A stretch of 64,000 nt of DNA from Saussurea involucrata (taxonomy: Eukaryota; Streptophyta; Magnoliopsida; Asterales; Asteraceae), in assembly GCA_033807775.1 (NCBI GenBank), contig CM066322.1, positions 23,838,501-23,902,500 on the forward strand. The letters run 5' to 3'. A model generated the notes under the pieces. The model did no database searches, was not told the DNA's origin, and saw only the letters and a program-made list of their open reading frames with translations. Numbering within the stretch: position 1 is the first letter of the stretch; every line of letters starts with the position of its first letter. This document shows, one piece after another, positions 47,401 through 59,919 of this stretch. Both the position numbers and the translations under genes were made by a program.

Positions 47401-50400
47401 GAAGAAATAGGCGATAATCACATAAGCAAATAATATATAAATATTCATGTTAGTTTTTAAATTCAAAAATACGAAGTTTTAATATCAACTTTTTCAATAA
47501 AAAAATGTTTTTATCTTTTTAATCTCAAACAGAGGGAATGACGAAAAAGCATAATTACATGTTATAATACAAATATCGTCCTCTAAGAACCAGAAGGGTT
47601 TTCATAATTGATTGATTATAGTAACAATTATAAAACATTGCACTAATGGTTCAAGAAAACATTTCAACTAAACCATGTTACATTTTACAATAAATTGTTG
47701 CTGAGAAGAGAGAATCATGAATTTCTAACCACTGTATATTTATAAATTCACACATACACTACCCAATCCACGCACACAAGAGCATAGGAATACCTTTGAA
47801 TTAGTTTATCAAGGGAACTGCCTTAAAGGATGAAACACATATTACCTAAAGAAAACCCACAGGACCTCAGGAGCTGAACTACAACCTGAAAAACAATAAA
47901 GCAGTTGGTTGGTAATCTGATGATGAAAGAAGATGTTCAAAAAGATTTCAGTCTATCTAGAAGAATATGCAAGTGCATTAGTAAATAAGTGTCCACTGTC
48001 AAAAGTAAATATTTATTTTCCCATCCTACCCTTTAATTATAAGATGGAGAAAAAATTTCATTCTATTATCAAGTGTAAAATTGTCCTTTGGTTAATTAAA
48101 AAGTGTAATAATTACACGTTCCTAAAATTGTATGTCTTTTTTCATTGTGTATATTTCTATTTTGGGACGGAGAGAGTATAATAATGTAACTGATATCTAT
48201 ATGGTGCAGTGCAAGGCTTGCCCTTCCAGGTCCAGAGGAGAAAAGAATAGTGACTTCAGATGCTCCTGTTACAACAGATCCAATACCACCTGTGGTTAAC
48301 AGGCCCATGGCACTACCTCAAGCTGAGAATGACTTCAATAAAAGTGAGAGATCTTTTGGAGGGAATTGTGAACCAATCATTGAGGAACCAACAACGCCTG
48401 AACCAGAAGCCGCAGAACTATCGATAAGTGACATCGAGGATCAATACTACGAAGATTCTGATGAAATTCCAAGCATCAAACTCAACATGGAAGAATTCAC
48501 AACCAATTTGCAAAGCATAATGCAAGATAGCAAGGAACTTCAAGACGATATGTCCAAAGCATTAGTTGCATTGAATCCTAATGCTGCTTCCATCCCAACA
48601 CCTAAACTTAAGGACGTTAGCCGGCTGCGAACAGAGCATCAAGTGTAAGATACTCGGCTTGAAACATTACCTCTATATCATATTATCATACATTATTCCG
48701 CTTTTAATTGCTTCTCACATTGTTGCAGGTATGAACTTCCGGATTCACATCGGCTTTTGGAAGGGGTTAGTAATTTTGTTGCTTACAAGTCCTTTGGCAC
48801 ATGCCTACATGTTACCAACTAACTTCCACGTTCTCGTATTTTCAGCTGGACAAAAGAGAGCCTGACGACCCAAGCCCCTACCTCCTGGCAATATGGACAC
48901 CAGGTTGGCAAATAAGCTTTTGCCACTTATACAAGAATTGTTGGCAAATAAACTAATTTGAAACTCTCATATCAGGTGAAACTGCAAATTCAGTACAGCC
49001 ACCTGAAAGAGAATGTACAGCCCAAGAATCCGGTAAGTTGTGTGACCGGACAACATGCTTTTCATGCAACAACATAAAGGAAGCAAATTCACAAGTGGTC
49101 AGAGGAACTATTTTGGTGAGAAGCCTTAACTCTACGATACAGGATACATACTGTAACTATCATGAAAAACAAGTTATACCAACTAAATTTTATCTACTTC
49201 CATAACAGATACCATGTAGAACAGCAATGCGAGGGAGTTTTCCGCTCAATGGCACATATTTCCAAGTTAATGAGGTATATAAATATGAAATTCCAAATTA
49301 CATTTTTTTCCTCAATCTTCAAATTCTACCTGTACAGAAAGGGTCCTTCAAAAAAACAGTTTTTTCCCTTGTTCCACTTAAACCTTAAAATTATTGTAAA
49401 CCGCTTCTTACCTCCCATGACCCCTTATTCACTTGCAAACTGATTACCAACTAAGTTTGTGAACAGACAATCCAGTTCAAACAGTGCTCATACAAAATGC
49501 AATATATAATTTAGTAGCATGTCATCCATATATGTGCACCATGCAGATGTTTGCAGATCATGCATCAAGCATGAACCCAATTGATGTTCCAAGGACGTGG
49601 ATTTGGAACTTGCCGAGACGAACAGTGTACTTTGGGACTTCCGTATCAACAATCTTCAAGGGTACAAGCTCATAGACCTTATATTGCATCTCTTCTAAAG
49701 TTGACAACTTGACATGCGTACTTAACAATAAAAACTGGTTTTTTTTCTAGGGCTAACTACCGGAGGAATTCAATATTGCTTTTGGAAAGGTATGTATCAT
49801 TCCAATCCTCAAATAGAACTAGTAATTGAGCACCATTATGAACAATTTGAATGTTCAGACAATGTGCATCATAAAAAACTGTTTTAACTTCATTACAAGG
49901 ATGCACATCAGCACATGTGGAACAGGGGAAGTACCATTTGTGGAACCAAAGAAAGAAAAATAGTGTTCATTGTTTATAAACATTTGGCACGCTACCCTAA
50001 GTGACTAAGCTTCTATGGTACAGCATGAAAAATACGATTAACTATACAAAATCAAATACAACCGTGAAAATTATGGGACAACATGAAAATTATGTAAATA
50101 ATCAACTTAAATAAATAATGTTGCATAACTAACACAGCAGCTGGATTCAAGATCATGCAGGCAAACTACCAAATAAAAGACTATATGCACTCAGTGAAAA
50201 AAAATGTGGAAATGTGAAAAGCATAAACAAAAAGAATCAAACAAAAAAAATCAAGAAATGCTAAACTTCAAATACATTCATGCATTAGTTTGAACATTAC
50301 AAGTAACGACTTAACGTAATTGCAATAGACAATAGTTGAGATTATTACTAGAACTTTTGCTTGCAAAAATTGTATACCTGTAAAATGTCCTACGCTAATT

Positions 50401-50559
50401 AAATTTATAATGGTTTGTGGCGGGACATATGCAGGATTTGTTTGTGTTAGAGGATTTGATCGGAAAACTAGGGCTCCTAGACCTCTGCTGGCTAGATTAC
50501 ACTTCCCAGCAAGTAAGGTGATCCAAGACAAAAAACGAAGGCAAATAAATGAGCTATGA
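41498..50559 (+). CDS. ROS1: ROS1/DEMETER-like 5-methylcytosine DNA glycosylase-lyase (19 coding exons)
   Basis: Bifunctional DNA glycosylase/AP lyase that excises 5-methylcytosine in the nucleus and starts active demethylation. Exons, all GT-AG: 41498-42365, 42466-44325, 44424-44765, 44880-44970, 45073-46303, 46384-46463, 46554-46638, 46719-46810, 46888-46956, 47103-47139, 47231-47313, 48210-48644, 48729-48765, 48846-48903, 48976-49115, 49209-49274, 49547-49661, 49751-49789, 50435-50559. They sum to 5853 nt, 1950 residues. Visible parts: W-P repeats at the N-terminus; a lysine-rich region (RRKKHRPK, two KRKYVRKKG); the first glycosylase segment (WWEEERRVFRGRADSFIARM, DRRFSRWKGSVVDSVIG); a long disordered insert; helix-hairpin-helix GLGLKSVECVRLL with catalytic Lys1503; Asp1521 in VDTNVGR; [4Fe-4S] cysteines 1588, 1595, 1598 and 1604; C-terminal domain to FPASK. 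No key residue is missing. Core wording resembles ROS1/DML1 more than DME, but the length is DME-like; the paralogue is inferred. Confidence 0.93.
43116..43301 (+). repeat. 93-bp in-frame tandem repeat in exon 2 of the DNA demethylase
   Basis: GTCGAGACTCCAGCCAAATC starts at 43116 and again at 43209. Each 31-codon unit contains VETPAKSCKKQL, FD and PVAQ. The two copies differ at a handful of sites, so the duplication is fairly recent. Confidence 0.85.
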
Positions 50560-51010
50560 AATAAATATAAAGCTCCAGGTTAAAGAAGTGTCGTAGGGAA
50601 AAGAGCTCAGAAACTAACCAATCGTTGTACATTCAACGGTCGTGTCCATGCTCTAACACAGCCGCAGTGACATGTGTAACTTAGCAGAGAGATGTTGATG
50701 CAAGATTGCTATTATCATTATTTCATTTCCCTAAGCTCAAAAAGGAGCCATTCTTTTACCAGTTAGTGCATCATACAGAAGAAATATGTTAGTTGAGCAG
50801 TAGGTTCTTTTTTGCTTTCAGATACATGTATGTATTTTCAAACAGCTTTCAAATAATACAATTTATCGGGAGCCATTGTCTTGTGCAAGTGATATCCCTA
50901 TGCATTTGGCTTTCGTGAATGACCACCATACTATATCTCTGTCCAGTGTCTTTTACAGTCAACCCAAGACGAACATCGTTATAGATTACTACTTTTGCTG
51001 GGATCATAAG
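50560..51010. other. 3' flank of the DNA demethylase gene
   Basis: Contains the 3' UTR, whose end I cannot fix, and no further gene. Confidence 0.4.
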
Positions 51011-51024
51011 ATCCTCCCACAAAA

Positions 51025-51212
51025 CCACAAGGGTTGCGGCGTAGTGATTAAGGCCCTGGGAATGTGGTGGAATATCCCATCTGCCCAGGGTTCGAATACA
51101 TGTGTACACAACAATTGTGGCCGCTGAGTTTAACTAGGGCCGATGTCTTGCAGCCATAATTTGCCAAGGGAGTAGTCTAGGCATAGCCTATGACACCCTT
51201 CCACAAAAAAAA
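51025..51212 (+). mobile_element. tRNA-derived SINE, full length
   Basis: The head GGGTTGCGGCGTAGTGATTA carries an A-box-like segment and CCCAGGGTTCGAATAC a B-box, together the RNA polymerase III promoter. The body ends in poly(A). A 14-bp target duplication flanks it: ATCCTCCCACAAAA (51011-51024) and ATCCTCACACAAAA (51213-51226), one mismatch. The 3' half recurs at 34143-34228. Confidence 0.88.
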
Positions 51213-51226
51213 ATCCTCACACAAAA

Positions 51227-53613
51227 AGGATATAAACTTGTAATTTATCCATCACCATTCCTAAGCGGTCTGCAGTGAATACTCGGTTGTTGTTAACTTG
51301 TTATGATCTAATTGACAAAAGTGATCCTATCATCCTACTCCTTCGGCCAACATAGGTGCATAACAATGATGACATTGGCAGGGTGTACCAAAGCAAGTTT
51401 ATAGGCATCTAGTTTTGAAATATATACATGATTTGTCAGAAAAATCTTACCCTCTATGTCCCAATAAAAATTATCTTCCACTTGAGGATCAAATGAGTTA
51501 TGTTTTCGTTGTAGAGTTGAAAAACATTGTTTTGATTCAAGTAAAAAACTGCAAACACTACTACATTCTATAACTAATTAGAATATTGGAGTTACAAAAC
51601 AAAAGGATTCTAAAAACTAGTAGATCAGCTTCTAGACAAGAAAAACAACATATGGCAAATCCAATATCTCCATGGATATTGCAAATCAAAACAAATCAAA
51701 TCTAATATATAACCTTAAGCAGTAATCAACCATGGACAATACAAACGTTACTGATATTCATGAGAAATCAAAAGCATCACACATCGTAGATAAACTTCAT
51801 GCACTTACCGACTTACGAAATAACTTTTTAAATTAAAATATTACCGGTTGATCAGTCAATCAGAGAATCAATGAATCCGATCCCTAAACCCTAAAATCTG
51901 CCAGTTCTTGCACGACGATTCATATTTATCAGTGCATCTGCAAACAAAACATGGAAACTTAAAAAAAAACATGAAATCTCGATTCAGAAAAATCGTACAC
52001 ATCGCAGGATGAAGGTCCGAAAGAGTAGTGTCTCCTCTTGGCGCTTGTATATTTGCATTTTTGGCGGCCCTCTTTTAGTTTTCCCTCCTCTTTCAGGAGA
52101 CCTCATTCATTCGTAATTCTTTTGGAGCCTCGAGTGTCCCAAACACCCCCTTAAAATATTGACGATTTATTCTATTTGTTGAGTGAACTTTTTGACTACA
52201 AATTACTTTCAATATATCAAAAAAAAAAAAAACTTTTTATATTTTTAATACAAATCTTTTTTATGCTTATACCCGGTAAGGGTTAATACCGGTCGATTTA
52301 AATATATTTGAGTAATTCATGATGGCATTTGTAATTTGAAAAATCTTAACCCAATTCAACCCACACAAAAAAATAACTTAACTCGATGGTTGTGGTTTGA
52401 GTTGTTCGGGGTTTTGTGTATCCCTAAATTATCCAAGGGTTATCAAAGGATATGCCCCAGATATAATTGATACGTAATTTTGTATGTGTTTGTCGTCAAA
52501 TTTATTTTGTGAGCGTACACAACATATCCGATGTTACACAAGTACACATAAGGAGTAACGATTACCAGCAATCATTGATACTTCGTATCCATGGATCGAG
52601 GTATCGTATTTGATCTTAGATCCAATGTCATCGTTCTTGTAAGAGTGTCCTCCTTACTCGTGTTTTGCCAACCTTTTTTCAAATGTCAACTTGTGAACAT
52701 TATTTGTTTATGTGGGGATCGGTTGAAATTCAATACTCTGACCAATTGAACGGTCATCGATACAAACTAGGAGTGACTTTATTTGATCTTGTGAAGGATA
52801 GTCAAACAATAAACCAGTTAGTACTGTCTTTAACAACGTATATAAATCAAGTAAAGTTGTTTTATGGACAGTACAACCTCTTAGATCCGTCCCGTCCAAC
52901 TAGTCACACAAATAAGCCTATACAATCATTCTCGAAAAATAGGTGAACTCAGGTTGGACTGATAAAGTTATTGGATGGGCTTATGCACTGAAAAAAATCA
53001 GGTTGACCCATCAACCCGTTATTATATTAACTAATTAATCTTTATATATAGTTTACATTGTATTTTTTTAAATAAAAAATAAAGAAGTGACTTTGTGTTG
53101 GTCTCCTTTTAATGAGTAACAACCGCTATGTGATATCATATAGTATTTTTCAAATCATGATCTTTAAATATTAAGTGGTTAACTACCGGTACATTTCATT
53201 ATATTGTTCGTTCATTCTCATCCAATGGATGATAACCATAGCCTTTCTTTTCTTTTCCCGTTTTGAAATTCATTGAGATTAATCCAGTTGCATAAGGTCT
53301 TTTAGTGAGTACGAGACACGTTTAACTATTTTATTTGGATTTTTTTTAATAACCGTTTCTCAATTATTTGGAATGTGTTACTAGTCAATTTCATGTATGT
53401 TTTTTCCCAAGTTTTGTTTCGGTTTTACGGTCGTTTTGATTTTACCAATACCAAATCTAATTTTATTAATAAAACCATACATGAAACCAAACACACATAA
53501 TTCAATTTCATTCATGAAACTATGTATAAATCTTAAAACACATAACCCATAATTCAAGCATGAAAACAATACTTTCATTCATGAAATAATGTATAAAATC
53601 AACATACAAATGA
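51227..53613. other. Spacer with a promoter-like remnant
   Basis: No gene with a credible frame. On the minus strand, 52060-51850 looks like the start of a plant gene: a GC-richer stretch, then TTTGCAG as a possible acceptor and GGGTTTAGGGATCGG. It leads into no reading frame and could be an orphan first exon or UTR. The rest is AT-rich. Confidence 0.4.
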
Positions 53614-53892
53614 GGGGGTGTTTGGGATTGCTTATTTAAAACAACTTATGCTTATTTTCAAAAGTGTTCGTCAACTTATGATGTGATAAAAGGGAGTTGA
53701 GGGTAAAAATGTAATTTGGGCAAATAAGTTATAAGCAGTTTCAAATAAGTTAAAATGGATCAACTTATCAAAAACAACTTATTTGTGGTCAGGAAAAGTC
53801 ATAAACACTCTTTTTTTTTCAATCCAAACACTAAAAATAACTTATTTGCAATAAGCAAATAAGTCAAAAATATAAGCAATCCCAAACACCCC
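53614..53892. mobile_element. hAT-like MITE (GGGGTGTTTGGGATTGCTT ends)
   Basis: Ends GGGGGTGTTTGGGATTGCTT and AAGCAATCCCAAACACCCC are nearly perfect inverted repeats. Same family as 34580-34951. No clean duplication seen. Confidence 0.65.
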
Positions 53893-54138
53893 TATTAATG
53901 AAACTAGAACAAAACCCAATTTCATTTATGAATCTTGAAACACGAAACCCAAAATATATTCATGAAACCAATACAAAACCTAATTTAACTCATGAAATTA
54001 GAATACTAATGGATTCTTTCATCCATGAAAACTACATTTCTTGTGTCTCAAATTCATTTCATGAAGACAAAAATCATGTGTGAATATTTAAAAAATAGTA
54101 AAATAATTCATTAAATATAACTTCATTTAAATGTCAAA

Positions 54139-55078
54139 TCTATACATATAATAAATAAGTAACTAGCATGCCACGTGTCGTCTTCTGGTGAGCCGACTTC
54201 AGTATTTTCCCGCCTAAACATGTATCTGGACGCAGTTTATATTATAAGTTCAATTAGCACACTCACATTCACTCCTCTTTAAATCTCTCATGAATTCAAT
54301 TTTTTTAATTTATACGTTACACTTACTACCCTTATAATTAGGTATGTAGTTTACTTTTAATCTCTTACTTTTTTATTTTTCATTTTTCATTTTAGACTCT
54401 TATCATATAAACATAAATAATATATATGAACTAAAATGCATTAAAAAACATTTCTATTTTTTACAAATTATACTCATGTAATCGCTTCGTCAATACCTTC
54501 GAAATGAGTCCAATATTGAATATTTTTGGATTTAATTATATTATTAAATATCATAAATATATACGAATTAATGTGTCGTGATTAGTATGAGATTTGTTGA
54601 AATTAGTATGGCATTTGATACAAATAATCACTAAATTGTCGTGATTTTCTTTTTGCAATTTCATATCAATTTTTACTTCAAAATCGAATTCCATCGACGA
54701 ATTACAATTATATCAAATTCCATTCTGTCAACGAAACACCCTTAGAATTATCATAAGAAATTTAGTTACTTGAAAAAAAAAAAGATATCACTTATCAATT
54801 GACTTTTGGATTATGAGTTCGAATCTTTTTCATAAATATAAATATGCAATTATTGTGTATTCGTTTGATAAATTCATTTAGTAACGATATTTATAATAGA
54901 TATCAAACTTAATAGACGTATTTTTATCATCAAGATAATATTCTCTATTTGTGGAATTTTTGTTTTCTTTTTATCAATTATTGTATGTGTCACAAAATCA
55001 TTCACCGCTATTAAACATCAAATAATTAACTTAAAACACAAATTTGATCGTCGCGCAACGGACGAGCGAAAGACTAGT
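54139..55078 (+). mobile_element. Non-autonomous Helitron
   Basis: It starts TCTATACATATAATAAA after an A and ends CTAGT before a T, the usual A/T insertion with no target duplication. Just before the end, CGTC-GCGCAACG-GACG gives the expected 3' hairpin. No Rep/helicase is present. Positions 54480-54560 share a 60-bp module with the arms of the Pack-MULE at 59920-61272. Confidence 0.8.
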
Positions 55079-56280
55079 TGTTTAACAAATAAGAAAAAGC
55101 AAATCCAGTGAAAAAAGGAAACATATCTCCATAAATGAAGAGCATATATAATCAACCGAAAAATGACTATAATATCTTTTTCATCTGTGTAACGTTGTGT
55201 CAAAACCTTCGGTAGGTCATATATAATATCGTTAGATAAAAACATATTATACAAAATTGGAATCGGATCAAAGTACATTGCATTTTCATACATTCTTGTA
55301 TGTAAAACATTGTACTAAATTATTTGAGATGTCACATTGCATTTTCAACCCATTTCTTTTGTATTATTTATTACTTGTGTCTTATTGTGCAGGTGCAATA
55401 TGTAACAAGGTATCCATGAAGTTGGAACACCCCTCGTAAAATCTCATTATTATCAACAAACAACAACAAAAACAAAGCCCAATGAAGTCTCATGCGGAGA
55501 TAAAGCGATGAACCACCAACAAACATTTGCACCTACGACCATGAGTACCGCCTACCTAATGAACCCAATTGCCACCTCAGCGCCACATCAGCTTTTCTCT
55601 TTCCTACCCTCCTTACCCTAAAGTGGAGTACCGCCTACCCACCCTACCCGCTGAACCCACTACCCGCTAAATATATTCAGTTTCAATTAAAAAAAAAATC
55701 TTCATCGGGTTCATGAACCCGCTCCCCTTACCCGCTCCCTACCCCCCCCCCCCTGCGGTACCCCCTTACCTGCTAACCCGATTGCCACCTTGGTCGAACC
55801 CGCCTACGTACCCGAGGGCGCTACGGGTGACCTAATAGAAACATCCAACCTAATTAGCTTTCTTATATATTCACACATCAAGCATTATAGATGGCTAAAA
55901 ACCAGTTTCAGACATGTCCTCAAATATGGTCCCACACAGCCCCAAGCGGTCGTAGTGTAACTGGGATGGTCGACCATGATCCTTACCAAAACTCCTAGGT
56001 CTTATTCTAGGACCGACAGTCAAACCTTGTCCTAGGCCCGACCTTTTTTTAATATTTTTTGAATAAAATTACACAAAAAATGTTCTCTTCTTATATCCAT
56101 TTTTTTTTTGGAATTGAGTATTGGAATATACAATATATATATATATACACACGTTGAGAAGGTAAAAGATTATTTGGACCCTTTCAAAACAAAATCCAAA
56201 CTTGAAATTTAGGTTCCAGTTCCAGAGAAAATCTAAAAGCTCAAGGACCAAAAGTGAAATCAATTCCAGTTTAAAATAAA
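55079..56280. other. Spacer with a TACCCGCT-rich block
   Basis: 55520-55830 repeats TACCCGCT, GAACCCGC and GCCACCT words around a poly(C) tract (55743-55754). It looks like a decayed DNA element, but I cannot place its ends. No gene. Confidence 0.45.
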
Positions 56281-56824
56281 GAGTAAACTATGATTTTCAT
56301 CCCTGTGGTTTGATGTTTGTAACGATTTTCGTCCCTGAACTTTTAAAACTGCTTTTTCCGTCCCCATGGTTTCTATCTTTCTTCTTTTTCGTCCCTACAT
56401 CTAACTTAGTTAAAATTATAGTTAATTCTTCCAAATAAAGGGATTGAGAAATATACATATTTGGTCCTTGTAGTATTTCAAGTTTTACATTTTTTTAAAT
56501 TACATAGTTTACATTTTGTACTTTTTCTTTATTTATTGTATTTCATCAAGACATTTATTTTTCTATTAACTATATATATATTTTCAAAATTATTATGATT
56601 TTAATATAAAAATAATTATATAATTTAATTAAAATTATTAATAAATATATGATATTTTTGTCAAAGTTTTAGGTTTAAATCTCCTAAAATTAACATTTTT
56701 TATCCATTGATTTATCAAAATACTTTATTTATTTTAAATTATCATTGGAAAAAAATTAATATTCGAGAAAAAATAGTCTTAGTTTATAAAAATCGGTCGT
56801 TGTTTTTGTTATATGCATTTTACT

Positions 56825-57502
56825 TAGGGGTGAGCATCGGAACTGGGTACCCGTCTTTGGAACCGGAACCGCTCCGAAACTGCCGGTTCCAGAACCGAAA
56901 CCGATGTGATTGGTTCCGATTTCGGTTCCTAAAATACGAAACCGATTAGGACTGGTTCCGGTTCCGGTTCTTATTTTTTTGGAACCGTTACCCGCTGGGT
57001 ACCCGTCGGGACCGGTTCCGGGACCAGGTACCCAGAACTAAAACCGACGGGTACCCGCTATTTTTTAATAAAAATTATTTATTATATTTAAATATTTAAT
57101 GATGTGTAATTGGTTTTGTTAGATGTTTTATCCGTTTTGATCCAAATGTTTTATTTGTTAGGTCTTGACGTAAGAACGTTATGTATTATGTAAGTCGTTT
57201 TGTTGATGTCAAGACTCGATACGCCGGAGTTTCTAATTTATTTATGTATTAATTAGTTTTTATATGATTATTTTTCACCATTTGTTGTGTTTATTTCTTT
57301 AATTTGGTATTTTGTAGCTTGCAGTAGACTTAAAATTACATTTTTATTGTATGAAATGTCGAAAATAAATTAAAAAGAATTGATAGCGGGTACCCAGAAC
57401 CGGAACCGCCGGTTCCGGGACTGGTTCCAAAATATAGAGAACCGATGTAAGCGGTTCCGGTTTCATAAAATTTAACCGGGTACCCGGTTATGCTCGCCCC
57501 TA
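56825..57502. mobile_element. hAT-like element with exact 8-bp target duplication
   Basis: Ends TAGGGGTGAGCAT and ATAACCGGG...TGCTCGCCCCTA, with exact ATTTTACT duplications at 56817-56824 and 57503-57510. Both subterminal regions are packed with GGTTCCGG/CCGGAACC and GGGTACCC words, which could be transposase-binding repeats. Confidence 0.85.
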
Positions 57503-58026
57503 ATTTTACTCCCACTATTCATTATTTTCATTTAAACTTTATTTTTTATTAATTAATCAAAGTTATTAAATATTTAAATTAAACATATACACACCACACA
57601 CAAACACATATATTTATATATATCAATGTTTTAAATAACACGAGACTTAAGACATGGGTCTGACGTTAAGTCAGTGACACATCATGACCTAATTTTTGTA
57701 ACACCATATTGAATTTTTCTTATCCTTTTATTGTCTTGTGTTTTTGTTTCTAATATATAGCCTAATTTAAAATGTACAATATCACTATTGCATCGAGTAA
57801 TAGTAGAAAACAAAGATTTAAATTTATAACGTTATATACGATATATGTATTTGCCGCCACAAGTCACGTATCACGACCCGCCCAAAAACCCGACATATAT
57901 ATGTATATATTATATAAATATATTTATTTATATAATTATCCTTCAAAAATCCTAAATTCTAGTCGGACGTGGTCTTTTCTAAACTAAACCTACTATCAAT
58001 TTATCAATCATCTCAACCAATTGAGT

Positions 58027-58250
58027 TTATCGTCAAAAGCGATAGAATATTGTAAATTTTGTGCATGTAATTATACCTCGAAACCTGACCGAACCTAATC
58101 CGAAACATGACGAACCCGAACTCGAAGTAATCCGAAATCCGAAACCCAAAGTTCGGGGCTTGGTTTCCATATCCGAAATCCGATCGGGTTATTAATTATC
58201 TCACTCGAACCCGTCCCGACCCGACCCACCCAATGCTCAACTCTAAAAAT
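58027..58250. repeat. Fragment rich in AACCCGA/TCCGAA words
   Basis: Repeated CCGAAATCC, AACCCGAAC and GACCCGACC ending CCCAATGCTCAACTCTAA, like one end of a hAT-type MITE. The other end was not found. Confidence 0.4.
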
Positions 58251-58460
58251 AAGACTATTTTTTCTCGAATTTTATTAAACTTCTTCCAATAGTAATTTAA
58301 AATACATAAAAAACATTAATAAAACAATAGATATAAAATATTGATTTTAGGAGATTTAAACCTAAAGCTTTGAGAAAAAAACATGTATTTATCAATAATT
58401 TTAATGAAATTATTTGATTGTTTTTGTAATTAAAGTTATAACAGTTTTCAAGATATACAA

Positions 58461-58826
58461 TGTAACATCTCAGGCCAACCGTACTAGATATTGTTTGCTT
58501 TGTCCACACATCTGGACTCACGGTTTTAAAACGCGTCTGATAGGGGAGGTATCAAGTTTCTCTTACAAGGCAACTTTTGTTCCCCTCCCCAACCAATGTG
58601 GGATCTTACAATCCACACCCCTTGAGAGCCCAGCGTCCTCGCTGGCACACCAGTCCGGTTCTCGGCTCTGATATCATTTGTAACATCCCAGGCCAACCGT
58701 ACCAGATATTGTTTGCTTTGTCCACACACATGGACTCACGATTTTAAAACGCGTCTGATAGGAGAGGTATCAAGTTCCTCTTACAAGGCAACATTTGTTC
58801 CCCCCCAACCAATGTGGGATCTTACA
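58461..58826 (-). mobile_element. TRIM (miniature LTR retrotransposon)
   Basis: Two short LTRs (58461-58610 and 58679-58826), each TGTAACAT...GGGATCTTACA, about 93% alike. The 68-bp interior reads TGATATCAGAGCC on the minus strand, a near match to the initiator-Met tRNA primer site. Exact TACAA duplications flank it (58456-58460 and 58827-58831). It has no coding capacity. Confidence 0.88.
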
Positions 58827-59122
58827 TACAACATAACTAACAGAAAAAATATATGTTTTAATGAAATCAAATAAATAAGTAAAAAGTAAAAAAAAATAGG
58901 ATCAAACTGTAAAAATTAGTATACACAAGGACCAAATATGTAATTTTCTCATTCACTTTTTAGATAAATTAACAGCTAATTTTAACAAAGTTGGATGGAG
59001 GGATGAAAATGAATACAAAATAGAAACCACAGGGATGAAAAAGTAGTTTTTAAATACTAGGGACGAAAATCATTATAAATATTGAACCACGGGACGAAAA
59101 TCGTAGTTTACTCTAAGATGAA

Positions 59123-59910
59123 AGTTGCATGGCAATTGGCATTACATTCAAATGGTACGGAACGGGAAAGTGCGCTAAAAATATCCACACATGTCTTGTA
59201 CAAGACCTTGCAAGATGACATGTCATGCCATGTGGCTTGCAAGGTCTTGCAAGTGTAGCAACTCCTTTCACAATTAGAAAGGTCTTTAACAAACAAATAT
59301 ATATTAAACAAATCCAATTTTGGTTTATTTAATTTATTTATTTGATTGTTTAAACATTAAGTATTAATATGTTTATTAAGTTTAATTCATTTATTAGTTT
59401 ATTTGAACATTAACTTTTATTATATTTATTAAAATTTATTACCCACGCTTTATTTAAAAAAACTACATTTTTATGCAATGTTTTTTATTTAAACTGCTAA
59501 AATAAAAGTATATTAATATAAAAAATTACGAAAGTAAAAATACTAACAAATAAACGTATACAAACATAAAAAATGTAATGTTTATTGTGTAATATTTGTA
59601 TTTTAATAAAATTGCATGCTTTCAATATATCCATGTATTTTATTTGTTAATTAAATCATATTTACACAAAATATAGTAAAAGAAAACTCAAGTAAAATTT
59701 TAGTTATCTATATCTTATAATTAATTTATTAGTTGTATTATACTTATCTATATTATTTATATTTTAATTTATTATTTTAGAAAGGAGTTTGATTCTGCAT
59801 TGATATGAAAGGTGTTATTGCAAAACTGATGTGACATTTTAAAAATGACTTTTGTATTGCAGGAGTGCAGATTGTCCAACTGTCTACGGTAATCAAGAAA
59901 TCAATGGATA
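59123..59910. other. AT-rich spacer
   Basis: A short inverted repeat GCAAGGTCTTGCAAGTGTAG / ACAAGACCTTGCAAGATG lies near 59195-59260. Otherwise no feature. Confidence 0.5.
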
Positions 59911-59919
59911 AAAATAAAA

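Larger units (their letters stand above)
56281..59113. mobile_element. 2.8-kb Mutator-like element (GAGTAAACTA ends) hosting other elements
   Basis: Inverted ends GAGTAAACTATGATTTTCAT and ATCGTAGTTTACTC continue inwards for about 200 bp. The 9-bp flanks TAAAATAAA and TAAGATGAA agree at 7 of 9. No transposase is visible. A hAT element (56825-57502) and a TRIM (58461-58826) were inserted later. Confidence 0.7.

Noticed and set aside
55743..55754. Poly(C) tract as a possible G-quadruplex
   Set aside because: A single uninterrupted run rather than four spaced runs; length may also be a sequencing artefact.
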